Source: Piscicola geometra | Lineage: Eukaryota; Annelida; Clitellata; Hirudinida; Piscicolidae | DNA length: 64,000 bases | Assembly: GCA_943735955.1 (NCBI GenBank) | Contig: OX030955.1 | Span: 6,534,269-6,598,268, forward strand | Direction of reading: 5' to 3' | Shown here: positions 25,745-37,286 of the stretch, piece by piece | Position numbering within the stretch: the first letter of the stretch is position 1 | Layout of the letters: every line of letters begins with the position of its first letter | The notes under the pieces: generated by a model | What the model was told of the DNA's origin: nothing | The model's database searches: none | The model's input: only the letters and a program-made list of their open reading frames with translations | Translations under genes and position numbers: made by a program

Positions 25745-26075
25745 AAAAATATTTATTAAAAATAGTTATTAAAAATAGTTATTAAAAATAGTTATTAAAA
25801 ATAGTTATTAAAAATAGTTATTAAAAATAGTTATTAAAAATAGTTATTAAAAATAGTTATTAAAAATAGTTATTAAAAATAGTTATTAAAAATAGTTATT
25901 AAAAATAGTTATTAAAAATAGTTATTAAAAATAGTTATTAAAAATAGTTATTAAAAATAGTTATTAAAAATAGTTATTGAAAATAGTTATTAAAAATAGT
26001 TATTAAAAATAGTTATTAAAAATAGTTATTAAAAATAGTTATTGAAAATAGTTATTAAAAATAGTTATTTAAAAA
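25745..26075. repeat. 13-bp minisatellite ATAGTTATTAAAA
   Basis: About 25 nearly perfect tandem copies, with isolated A-to-G changes near 25980 and 26044. It is AT-only apart from one G per unit. Confidence 0.95.
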
Positions 26076-29029
26076 AGTTATTTAATTTTTTTCATTATTA
26101 AAGCATGGTATAACCTGGCTAGATAGGGTTCTTCTTTGAGGTCGGCCCCATTAAAATAATAATAAATCTAACCTAAATATGAAAGAATAATAAATCTAAC
26201 CTAATTATGAAAGAATAATAAATCTAAATATAAATTAATAAATCTATACTAAATATAAGATAATAAATCTATACTAAATATAAGATAATAATTAATCTGG
26301 CCTAAATAATTTGGGCGAGCACACCTTCGTGCATATAACTAGCAATCGCCTCGAGGTAATGATACCTTGACTGTACCTGTTCCAGGCCTCGAAGAGTTTC
26401 CCTTGTAAAGATTTATGGTCTGCGGACTGCTGCCTTTTCAGTTTACCATCCACGATATACCGGCACTGGTGCTTCAGAAGGCGTGCTTCTCCATATAAAA
26501 GGACAACCAGGTTGTAAAAAGGCAGACTCCTTTGTCTGGCCATTTTGTTGAGGCGATTGTGCCATCCCTCCAGATCATTATTCGTGCGAACTGATCGACC
26601 AAACACCGACCAGTTCTCGACCTTCCACACAGTGCCTTCCATCCAGGTACTGCGGAAGCAGTTCAGGTAGAGAGACACTCGTTCATTTGAGTTCCTCTCA
26701 ACTATCTCATTGAACAATGACGGGATCTCCCTCTCTGGAACCAACGGAAGGCAAAACGTCAGCCGAACAAGAGATTACAGTCGGTGATTGCTAATATAGG
26801 CGCCTCTCAGCCCAAATTCTTTAATCTTTCGCCAAAGTGCTTGCCCGAAGTGAAAATAACAACCCTTAATAGCTACATTAGGAAAAACGCCTCTGAGGGC
26901 TTTCCAGAGGCCGACCTCAAAGTCAACTACAAAGGTCTCTAGTCGTTGGGTGTGGTCGACCAAGTCACACACCTTCTGCAGCACCTGTGGAATAACAATA
27001 TAAATAGGGTTTGCAATTGATTAACGCACAATTAATCGAAAATATTGTTTAAACATTTTTAATAGGTAAAATGAACTAATAATAGGGAAGAAAGTAATAA
27101 AATAACTTAGATTGAGTTGTATAAACCATTTCACTGATTGGGATATCGTTAAACGGTTTGTAACAATACCCCAATACCATACGACTCAATTTATAATTAA
27201 TGGTAAATAAACGCCGCTAATGGAATCACGAAACATACTTAAAATCTTTTTTAAAAAAGGTTGCTTCAAAGTTATTTGAAAAAAATTAAATTAAATGCAA
27301 ATACTAATTAAGTTATAACAAAAATAAGCAAATTCTTAAAACTTACCAAAGTCTTTCAAAAAAGAAAAAAGACTATACAATTTTTAGAAATTTTTTTTTT
27401 TTCATAGAAGGTGAAAGTTGAACCAAGGATTATAAAAAAAGTTATTAAGCTTGTAACATACAACCCCTGTAACATACAGCCCTGGTCTCTCCTACATGTT
27501 TTTCGTTCTACCGTTTGAAAAAATAAAGTAAAATGTAATTTTATTTAAATATTTCGAGAAAAAAATAATGAATTATTTACCACTTCATAATCTTTAGATT
27601 TTCTTCTTGACATCAGAACGTATAAAAGTGGTGCCTGCTTGATCGCGTCATCAAACCTGAAGTGGTAAAAAACTAGATAATTAGAAATTGCAATCAATTC
27701 AATTAAATCAAATATTATAAAAGACGAAATTAGAAAAAATTCAGTTGCCATTTACCTCATGAAAGAGTGGATAGTGAAGAGCTGCACAAATGGTTTCCTG
27801 ACGACCTTAAAGGTGCCGTCCAGGTACCAGGTCTTGCTCTTCTTGAGCCTCTTGAGGTTGCGGTCGGTGGCAAACAGATAGTGGACCTCGTTACCCACTG
27901 CCACATGCCCTCGGTAAAACGGCTCTTCCATTGCTCTTCTGAAAAAGCCTTCATCGACCTTAATAAAAAAAATGATATTTACAAAATGTCATTGATGACT
28001 CCTAGAGATTATTTAAATGTAAAAGTAACCTTACTTCAAAAGGAGTTTCACTTGGCTCTTTTGGAAACACCTGCCTTCGGTGGTAATAAGCGATTTGGCA
28101 GAGATTAGCTGCGCTAATCACTGCCGCTGTCGGCTGCTCCCCCAAAGGGAACTTCTGCGCCGCATCTCGGACGATGACTGGGGCAGTGTCCAGGAGCCGT
28201 TCCTGCGCAGCCGACTTGATCTGCATTATTGAAAAAATTAATATAAACAACTTTAAAAAAAGTTTTATGAAATTACAATGGCAAATATTCATCTATTATT
28301 ACCTCTTTCTTTTGACGAACAGTCGTCAGAAGACCCGGTTTGGCCGCATGTGAATGGAAAATTTCTCCCCTTTCAAATGCCATGCCCTTTTGTTTTACTG
28401 TTGCCGGACAAGCATTACCCTTTGGCCGAACACAGCATCTCCACAGCACACCATACTGGTACCTTTAGTAGAGAAGGAAAGAAAACAAGTGATCAAAAAG
28501 GCCAAAATATGAAGCAGTTTATGAATTTTTGTTGTTGAAATTGTTTACTTTTTATTCGAAGAATCACAAACTTACTCAAAATTCTCCCCTTACTTTTTGC
28601 TGAAGGTGAAGGAATAGCCTTCATTGGACACTAGCATGTCCGCTCCTCTTTGTGTGCCACCTTCCACCACTGTGTAGGTAGGTGGTTGGTCGGTCACACA
28701 ATCCTCTTCATGCACACTTTCTGCACTCATGTCCCTTAAATATTTTAAAAAATTATTATTATAAATGTCATAAAAGATTTGGAAATCTGCTTAGGGTGCT
28801 GTTAAGTTAAAGCTGTTCATGTTTTGTAGCAATTTACATTAATTATTATCAAATTTACAATATTGACGATATGCAAAAAATATTTTATTTTGAGCGCTCT
28901 TGAATTTGAAGAAAGAGCGCTATAGAAATTTATTTGATTAATTGATTGATATATTAGAAGTAATAAATAGCCAGATAAAAAATTATAGTAATAACTTATA
29001 AATTTCAATAATATAATGGATGACTCACG

Positions 29030-29460
29030 ACTCCTCATCAAGGAATCTTGCTTCCACCACACGGGATGGACCAGGAATAACCCTGCTCTCCTCCTCCTCT
29101 TCCTCTTCTTCATCCTCACTCCTAATAGATAGAAAAGTAATTTTAGTTGAATTTCAATAAAATCTGATCTTTATACTGAAGAATCAGAGTTAATAACTAA
29201 CGACTCTTCTTCTTCCACCACACGGGATGGACCAGGAATAACCCTGCTCTCCTCCTCTTTTTCCTCTTCTTCATCCTCACTCCTAATAGATAGAAAAGTA
29301 ATTTTAGTTGAATTTCAATAAAATCTGATCTTTATACTGAAGAATCAGAGTTAATAACTAACGACTCTTCTTCTTCCACCACACGGGATGGACCAGGAAT
29401 AACCCTGCTCTCCTCCTCCTCTTCCTCGTCTTCATCCTCGTCACTTATGATACTGAAAAA
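29030..29460 (-). repeat. Tandemly duplicated acidic exon-plus-intron unit
   Basis: Three consecutive units of about 160 bp, each an exon encoding a poly-Glu run followed by SRVIPGPSRVVE with its own splice signals. The block between copies one and two is nearly identical to that between two and three. Confidence 0.85.
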
Positions 29461-30860
29461 AAAGCGAGTTAGGTGAGGAATCAGTTTTGCAAAAAAGCGA
29501 GTTAGGTTGAGTCAGTTTAGCAAAAGAGCGAGTTAGGTTGAGTCAGTTTTGCAAAAGAGCGAGTTAGGCTGAGTCAGTTTTGCAAAAGAGCGAGTTAGGT
29601 TGAGTCAGTTTTGCAAAAGAGCGAGTTAGGCTGAGTCAGTTTTGCAAAAGAGCGAGTTAGGTTGAGTCAGTTTTGCAAAAGAGCGAGTTAGGCTGAGTCA
29701 GTTTTGCAAAAGAGCGAGTTAGGCTGAGTCAGTTTTGCAAAAGAGCGAGTTAGGTTGAGTCAGTTTAGCAAAAGAGCGAGTTAGGCTGAGTCAGTTTTGC
29801 AAAAAAGCGAGTTAGGTGAGGAATCAGTTTTGCAAAAAAGCGAGTTAGGTGAGGAGTCAGTTTTGCAAAAAAGCGAGTTAGGTGAGGAGTCAGTTTAGCA
29901 AAAGAGCGAGTTAGGCTGAGTCAGTTTTGCAAAAAAGCGAGTTAGGTGAGGAATCAGTTTTGCAAAAAAGCGAGTTAGGTTGAGTCAGTTTTGCAAAAGA
30001 GCGAGTTAGGCTGAGTCAGTTTTGCAAAAGAGCGAGTTAGGTTGAGTCAGTTTTGCAAAAGAGCGAGTTAGGTTGGGTCAGTTTTGCAAAAGAGCGAGTT
30101 AGGCTGAGTCAGTTTTGCAAAAGAGCGAGTTAGGCTGAGTCAGTTTTGCAAAAGAGCGAGTTAGGCTGAGTCAGTTTTGCAAAAGAGCGAGTTAGGCTGA
30201 GTCAGTTTTGCAAAAGAGCGAGTTAGGTTGAGTCAGTTTAGCAAAAGAGCGAGTTAGACTGAGTCAGTTTTGCAAAAAAGCGAGTTAGGTGAGGAATCAG
30301 TTTTGCAAAAAAGCGAGTTAGGTGAGGAGTCAGTTTTGCAAAAAAGCGAGTTAGGTGAGGAGTCAGTTTAGCAAAAGAGCGAGTTAGGCTGAGTCAGTTT
30401 TGCAAAAGACGAGTTAGGTTGAGTCAGTATTGCAAAAAAGCGAGTTAGGTGAGGAATCAGTTTTGCTAAAAAGCGAGTTAGGTGAGGAATCAGTTTTGCA
30501 AAAGAGCGAGTTAGGTGAGGAGTCAGTTTTGCAAAAGAGCGAGTTAGGTGAGGAGTCAGTTTAGCAAAAGAGCGAGTTAGGTGAGGAATCAGTTTTGCAA
30601 AAAAGCGAGTTAGGTGAGGAATCAGTTTTGCAAAAGAGCGAGTTAGGCTGAGTCAGTTTTGCAAAAGACGAGTTAGGTTGAGTCAGTTTTGCAAAAAAGC
30701 GAGTTAGGTGAGGAATCAGTTTTGCAAAAAAGCGAGTTAGGTGAGGAATCAGTTTTGCAAAAAAGCGAGTTAGGTGAGGAATCAGTTTTGCAAAAAAGCG
30801 AGTTAGGTGAGGAGTCAGTTTTGCAAAAGAGCGAGTTAGGTGAAGTCAGTTTTGCACAAG
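29460..30860. repeat. 31-bp minisatellite with AP-1-like motifs
   Basis: Roughly 45 tandem units of the form GAGTCAGTTTTGCAAAAGAG plus CGAGTTAGGCT. Variants differ in CTGAGTCAG, TTGAGTCAG or GAGGAATCAG and in AAAGA or AAAAA. It lies in the intron between the PHD-like exon and the acidic exons. Confidence 0.95.
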
Positions 30861-31376
30861 GAAAAATTGAATAAACAATAAATGAAAGGTAATTGATATA
30901 AATATATTACTCACATTGGTTTTTCTGCACAGCTTGTGCAGATGAAGTGCAGTTTGGCTAATCCTTTAACTGCTTTGTTATATAATGGTCTTGTTATACC
31001 TGTGTGGCCACAACTTAAGTGTTGCCAGCCTTCACAGGCGTCACAGCTAACGGCGATCGCCTTGCTGGAAACCACCTTCTTACACCAAATACATTGAGAC
31101 ATTTTTTCAAAGTGAATACAAAATCGCAAAACTCGAAGAGACTTAACACAACTGGTCATTTCTGTTAAATAGACTATTTCTTCAGAGTTTGATTGGCAAA
31201 CTCATTTTGCAAATACACACTTTTTAGTGGCTAGTTCCTCCAATGGGCGGGTTGGGGCTAACTACATATTTTGCTGATACACACTGACCCCTATTGTGAT
31301 AACCATAAACTGACACTAGGTTGATTGAAGGGAATTTAAACACAGCCTACTAATTGTTTTATGACATTTTGATATT

Positions 31377-31713
<337 letters not shown>

Positions 31714-31827
31714 ATAAGACACACACAGAGACACTTTCAAACAATTAGCCTTTAAGACACCCGTAAGTCACCCATAAATCAATCGACCAGGAAATCTGTT
31801 TTCATTAATGATAATATTATTATTATA

Positions 31828-31999
<172 letters not shown>

Positions 32000-32000
<1 letters not shown>

Positions 32001-32118
32001 ATCACCGAAATCATAGAGCGCCGAAATCATAGAGCGCCGAAACCATAGATCGCCGAAACCTTAGATTGCCGAAACCTTAGATTGCCGAAATCTTGGATTG
32101 CCGAATCCAAAGCAATCC
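32000..32118 (-). repeat. Right terminal inverted repeat of the MULE
   Basis: Reverse complement of the left end with few mismatches. It has the same 16-bp sub-repeats (CCGAAACCTTAGATTG orientation) and ends GCAATCC at 32118, followed by the second target duplication. Confidence 0.92.
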
Positions 32119-32310
32119 CTTTCATTAAACTAAATTATTTATTAATATAATATTATTCATTTTGTTTGTGCAAAATTTGATTTTTGAATGAAAATAGTAT
32201 TTTTATTACAGTCAATTTTGGCTTCGTGTGAAAAGTAACACGTTTGCTGAATTTTCTCTCACGATTCAGGATATAACTCTAAATTTAGATTCCGTATCTT
32301 GTAGCTCAAA

Positions 32311-33087
32311 ATGGTCATCAAAGTGTATATTTCAAGAGTTTCAGGAAGTGTTGAAGTAAATTTATTTTTCAAACAATTATTTTTTCGGCTTTTATCTTCT
32401 CCAAATTTCCAATATCTTCCCACATTCTCACTGTTGTCTAAAGTAGCTAGTTGCATGTATTTTTTAGACTCTAAAAACACTTAATAAAATTGTTACAGAT
32501 TCGCAAAAAACAGGACTTCATAAACTCCGTTTTAAACGCCAAGAAGATCGCTTTCCACGAAATAGACATTTCAGACGCCATGAACGAGCAGGACAAGTTG
32601 TTCATGCGCGAGAACAGCAAGGCGACAAGCGTCACTGCCAACATTCTGCCCCCGCAAATCTTCAACGACGCCACTTACTGCGGTGTACGTCCCTTTGATA
32701 TGTTTTGGATTTAATAATGGTTGGATGGATGGGTTAAAGGTGCAATAGAAATGGCCATATGAAGATATATTTTTCTCTATTATTGCTTTTAAGTTTAGTC
32801 CAAAATATGGGCATTTTTAATGTTAGGATTACTTAATATAGCTTAAATTTATTTATTTATTATTAAACATTTCGATATTAGGGTACTATGAATAGATTAA
32901 TAGGAACCAGGAATTTGCCTTAGGTTTTTTTAAATGGCTCAAATTATATTTTATAAAATGCACGCCCATCAGCAAAAATGATTTCAGCACACTCGACACA
33001 CAAGCACCGCCACAACAGGACTACAGTGCATTCCACGAGGCAAATGAGAATGATGCCCTTCACTCCTTCTTGCACCTCGAGCAGTGA
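32311..33087 (+). CDS. SH3BGRL: SH3-domain-binding glutamic-acid-rich-like protein (thioredoxin fold), complete
   Basis: A small thioredoxin-like protein lacking a redox CxxC; the family binds partners rather than catalysing. Three phase-0 exons, 32311-32355, 32499-32684 and 33019-33087, give 99 residues. The sequence follows SH3BGRL throughout: MVIKVYISRVSGSVE at the start, IRKKQDFINSVLNAKKIAF, then LFMREN, the conserved LPPQIFND with its cis-proline, and a C-terminus DYSAFHEANENDALHSFLHL. The vertebrate Glu-rich tail is absent; the frame ends in a TGA just before a GAT repeat. The start lies only 184 bases right of the transposon's target duplication, so the MULE may be part of its upstream region. 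Confidence 0.93.
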
Positions 33088-34277
33088 TGATGATGATGAT
33101 GCTCATGATGATTGTGGTGGTGATGATGATGATGATGATGATGTTTATGATTATGATGAATATGATGAGCGGCATCTGCTTGCATCATTATGTAACCAAT
33201 GATGTAAAATTTGCATATTTAAAAAATAAGAATATAGTTGCATTATTATTGTAATCATTATTACCATCATGCTTGTAATGATCATCATATCGTTATCATC
33301 ATCACCAGCTGTTCAACAGAATAATTGTCGACTTTACTAATGAGGTGTTGTTTATGAGAGAATGGGCTTAGATGTGTTTGTACGTGTGCGAATGATCATC
33401 TTTACACGAGCTTGCATCTATGGTGTGCTGAAACTTCAGGCTGACATTGCATTTACTTTCTACTGCTATCGTAACTGCCCCACGTGTGTTCTCCCTTACC
33501 AGTGAGCCGCCTCTGTTCATCATTGCCTCGCTTACAAATCCATTGTGTTCAACGACATTTTTGTAAAGAATTTTGCACTCGTACTGGCTAACACAAGCAT
33601 ACATTGTTGCTGCTTTTTAAACTCATGGGTTTGAATTCCGTGATGGATTCATCTTTGGGATCATTCCTTCTTTCAATCATCTGTAGTTGATAGCGGATGG
33701 AGGTGATATAAGAGGTGTGAGGTGTTTACTCAGAGTGGCATCTTGCAGTTGAATTATTTTTGACTTACTTTCAAACTTACATTTGCATTTCAAGACTTAC
33801 TATTTAAACATATGCTTAATAATTAATGCATTTGGTTGACCATCTAACATCAATTCAACTCAATCTATTTTTACTTCATCCATTCTCAAAATAACTTGCT
33901 TCTCAGGCGGCTGGCTCAATAACACAGCTGAAATGTTTATTTTTCAAATTCTTTGATTCAAAATACTCTGTTAAGCTTTTTGAATTAGTCTGTTCAGAAT
34001 TTTTGGGAAAATGTTGAATCAATATTAAACTCATCTAAATTGATTTTAAGATGTTTAATACATTTTAAACATTTAAATAAGCTCAAAATAGTCGCTAAAA
34101 CAAATAAAAAATAATATCTAGTGTCCCACCGTAGCTACACATGCTGGTTGCTAGGGAAGCAATCAACAAACTCGATTCTTTATTTATGGCTAGTGTTTAA
34201 ATTGCCTTAGTTCTGATTCATATTGTAAACAATTTTGATGAGAATATTGCAATTTTTGAGTTTTGAATTAAAGAAGC
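33088..34277. other. Spacer SH3BGRL to lebercilin
   Basis: A GAT-rich tract (33085-33170) overlaps the SH3BGRL stop, then unique AT-rich sequence. A box-B-like GGGTTTGAATTCC near 33629 hints at another SINE fragment. No exon was found. Confidence 0.55.
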
Positions 34278-36729
34278 ATGTCAGACAATGAGTCGAGAAG
34301 GCGAGAGAGTGCAGACAGTGCTGACAGGAGTTACTACTCTGACTCTGAATCTTACTACTCCGACCGTTCCAGAAACAATGAAAAAAGTATATTTTGATGA
34401 TATTTTAACTTATCCATTATAATTTAACATATAAATACTTATACCTTAATGATATTATTAAAAATTATGTACTTTCCAAAGATAATTATGCCAAAGAATT
34501 TATTGGCAAAGATAAGGCAATACAAATTGGAAACAAGCCAGTCAAACGAGGGGCTTTTGTATTTATGGGCAATGCGCAAGAGTTCAAGGCGCTGAAGAGG
34601 GGAATCAAGCAGCAGAAGCCGCCTGTGGACCTGTTGAATGAGAACAAGGTGAAGATGGCTGAGCTGAGGAACAAGAACCTGGAACTGCTCGACATCGTGA
34701 CCAAGTACGAGTTTGAAAACAGAGACCTCCGCAGGATGTTGAAGCGGCAGGAAGTGCACTTGAAGAAGGTGCAGTTGCAGGTGAGTCACATGACGTTACA
34801 CCACCGTCGTCACACTTACTCATTGGAACTTATTGAAATTGATTGAGTTTTCAACGATTTTTCACTAAACTTCTCCACAGGAGGATTCGATGCCGAACTT
34901 CATTGAGAGACAGTCGAACGAAACCAAGTCGCTGAGTGAACAGATACGAGGTCTGAAGGAGCGACTGAAGGTGCAGGATAAGAGGCTCAAGGAAGCAGAA
35001 GGCCAGCTGGACGTCAAGCAACGACAGCTCAAACAGTTAAACTCCTTGGTACACCAGAAGGACCTCAAGAAAAGACAGGATTTGACGCAGGAACTGGAGG
35101 AAAGTCACAAGCAGTTGGCTAACAAAGAGGAGAGCATAAGGGTGTGTTAGCAAGAGTGGTTTTGTTCTTTGTAAGCAAGGGTGGTGGTGATCTTTGTAAG
35201 CAAGAGTGGTTTTGTTCTTTGTAAGCAAGAGTGGTTGTGTTCTTTGTAAGCAAGAGTGTTTGTGTTCTTTGTAAGCAAGAGTGTTTGTGTTCTTTGTAAG
35301 CAAGATACGCTATCTTTCTCCAGCACAAGGCACCATTCACCGCCCCTCAGAACCTGGAAAGGCACATCGAGAACGTGCAGAAGAATTACCGTCACGAGAT
35401 GGGCGTCAAGAAGGCTCGTCAGAAGGCCTCCAACGAAGAGCTGGAAGATCTGCGCAGAGAAGTGCAGCGCCTCTACACCCTGCTCCAGGTGCCGATGCTG
35501 CTGCTGCTGATGCTGCTGTGTCGGGACGGAGATGTGCCCATATAGTGCTTTTTTCTGTACAATGCGTACGGTTGTGTGTCAAAGAAAATGTAAAAACTTC
35601 ATGTTTTGCAATGCCATTATCAAACAGGAGAAAGAAAAAGAGTCGGCGGTCTTCAACATCTACTCGATGCAGCACCGTCACAAGCCGCCACACCGCCTCT
35701 CATCCTCGATCAGGTCCACTCCGGCACTCCACCACTTGAACCACACTGACCATCCCTACGATAACCACCCGCCCGTCAAGAAAGCTTCCTTCGATGAATT
35801 GCCCACCAAGGTTAGGTAGTGGTGTGGGAGAGGGGGAGATTGGTGATGGAAAGAAGGTAGTGTGGTGGAAGGGGAGGTAGTGGTGTGGGAGAGGAGAAAT
35901 GGTTTCGTGTTGAGAAAAGTGCTATTAGAAGAAACTTGGTGCTGAATTTTATTTTTATATTGCTTTCATTGCGGTTATTTGTTGCATCTTGAGTTATTTA
36001 TAAAAAATCGACAATTTTTCCATTTTAATTTATGAATTGTAGAAGGGCAAGGAGAAGCTTGCGAAGACGAATGACGCAATGTCGAAAGGCGACTCAAAGA
36101 ACAGCCAGATGCACGCCTCCAACGGAACAGAAACCAAATACAACAAAAACAACAAAGACATGCGAGACATCGACAACAAAAAGGATGAGCTTGAAGACCT
36201 GGAGAAGAAGATCCAACAACTCAACAACAACATTAACACCGGCAAGAACAACGCCAACAACTCCACTGCAACTACTAAAACACCCCTCAACAAGGCTGGA
36301 AGCAAGGGCAGCAGCAGCAGCAAGACGAAGAAGGTGAATGGCAAGCAGAAGGAGGCTCTGTTGGAGCGCATGAAGAAAGTCGATGAAGGCAAGTACCAGA
36401 CGTCCGCCACCACCACCAGCAACAACAAACTCTCCTCCGTCGACAACACCTCGTCCATCTTTGCCGACTACAGAGACTACAAGCCCTCCTTCCTGGAGGA
36501 CGACGATGAGACCAATAAGGCCTTCCGAATCGCCAAAAAGGACAATCTAAACTTCCTCTCAGACGGCGATGATGATGGCGATGATGATGCGGTCAAGGCA
36601 GGGCGATCAAAGTCTCCAGTCTTCTTGAACCTGAACAGCAGCAACAACTCTCATCTGCTACCCAAGAGACCCAAGAAACAGGACACCAGTCTGGCCACTC
36701 TGAATGGAATCGACTCTGATGACGATTGA
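34278..36729 (+). CDS. LCA5: Lebercilin-like ciliary protein, complete
   Basis: Lebercilin is a coiled-coil protein of the ciliary axoneme/transition region that works with intraflagellar transport. Six exons keep frame: 34278-34386, 34482-34780, 34881-35141, 35324-35488, 35628-35810 and 36043-36729, 567 residues. The N-terminus is Ser/Tyr/Arg rich. A long coiled coil runs from about residue 60 to 280 (ENRDLRRMLKRQEVHLKKVQ, IRGLKERLKVQDKRLKEAEG), followed by the family block EELEDLRREVQRLYTLLQ and EKEKESAVFNIYSMQ, close to lebercilin's [24 protein letters not shown]. The C-terminal exon is Lys/Asn/Ser rich and acidic, ending in DSDDD. Human lebercilin is about 697 residues, with a different tail. 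Family confidence is good; LCA5 versus LCA5-like is unresolved. Confidence 0.87.
35148..35305. repeat. 27-bp tandem repeat in lebercilin intron
   Basis: Six imperfect copies of TTTGTAAGCAAGAGTGGTTT plus TGTTC, starting right after the donor at 35142. Each copy includes a GTAAGCAAG that looks like a splice donor. Confidence 0.9.
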
Positions 36730-37286
36730 AATGGTTCTGAAATGCTGAGATATTTATTGAGAAAGTCGACTTTTCAAAAATGAACATTTTATGGATGTTT
36801 GGGGTCAGCAAAAGGTGTAATGTAGGTCATGAACACTGATTTAATGACTGAGAGATCGATGGGAGGATGTATGAAGGGTTGCCAAGCAGCGACAGATTTC
36901 GAATAGTTTGCTCGAACCGGGAATCCATGCCACAATAAGGCCAATAGGCATTCGCTTCCCGACTTTCGGAAAGAGAAAACTTTATCGACTTTTGTAGCAA
37001 TCTTTTCTCAACTTTTGAAGTATTCTTGTGTTTTCGATGTTTTCAAACGAAGTCGTGTGTTTCCAAATTCATTTCAAATGAAAATTTGCAAGAATATCAT
37101 TCGAAAGCAGTCTTTAACGAAATACAGACATTTACAAACCACATTTGGCTGGATAGATACAGTACGTTGCATGCACGATGATGAATACAATAACAAGACG
37201 ACGCCATCTGAATGGAGGATGCTCAGAAGCCAAGGCACGCTTGTGCTGTTGCTAGAGTGGGTGTAGCGCATGTTGTTTGAAGGTCT
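36730..37286. other. Convergent 3' spacer
   Basis: 557 bases between two converging genes. A short stretch near 36905-36970 contains, on the minus strand, a box-B-like GGTTCGAGC, possibly a SINE remnant. No coding exon was seen. Confidence 0.5.

Larger units (their letters stand above)
23311..26280. other. Non-coding left half of the MULE: satellites and duplicated blocks
   Basis: No convincing exon. Contents: a repeated 65-bp block (23686-23751 and 25318-25383), two copies of TTTTTCAGATACAACACTTC (near 24458 and 24583), a TTAGTTAACTAATTATT array, an inverted repeat near 25456-25712, and a 13-bp array. Two diverged copies of a GTGGTGTTTG-containing block lie near 23325-23395 and 23615-23690. 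Confidence 0.75.
26292..31159 (-). pseudogene. MULE transposase gene (PHD-like, acidic repeats, FLYWCH, MULE core) with an in-frame stop
   Basis: Exons on the minus strand: PHD-like finger 30915 to about 31102 (or 31159), acidic exons near 29368-29455, 29205-29281 and 29032-29121, FLYWCH part one 28594 to about 28734, part two 28303-28462, then about 28033-28218, 27756-27952, 27578-27661 and 26292 to about 26984. The first exon has C4HC3 spacing (CIWC, CDAC, H, C, CTSC). FLYWCH residues WRCCVRPKGNACPATV and HSHAAKP are visible. The MULE core reads TDRNLKRLKKSKTWYLDGTF, QLFTIHSF, FVVDFEVGLWKALRGVFPN and IKGCYFHFGQALWRKI. The core is cut by a TAA at 26775-26777, with reading frame continuing as LPLVPEREIPSLFNEI and RTNNDLEGWHNRLNK. 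Introns and organisation look intact, so inactivation may be recent. Confidence 0.85.

Noticed and set aside
29460..30860. Regularly spaced repeats resembling a CRISPR array
   Set aside because: Units are contiguous and homologous along their entire length, with no unique spacers, in a eukaryotic transposon. It is a minisatellite.
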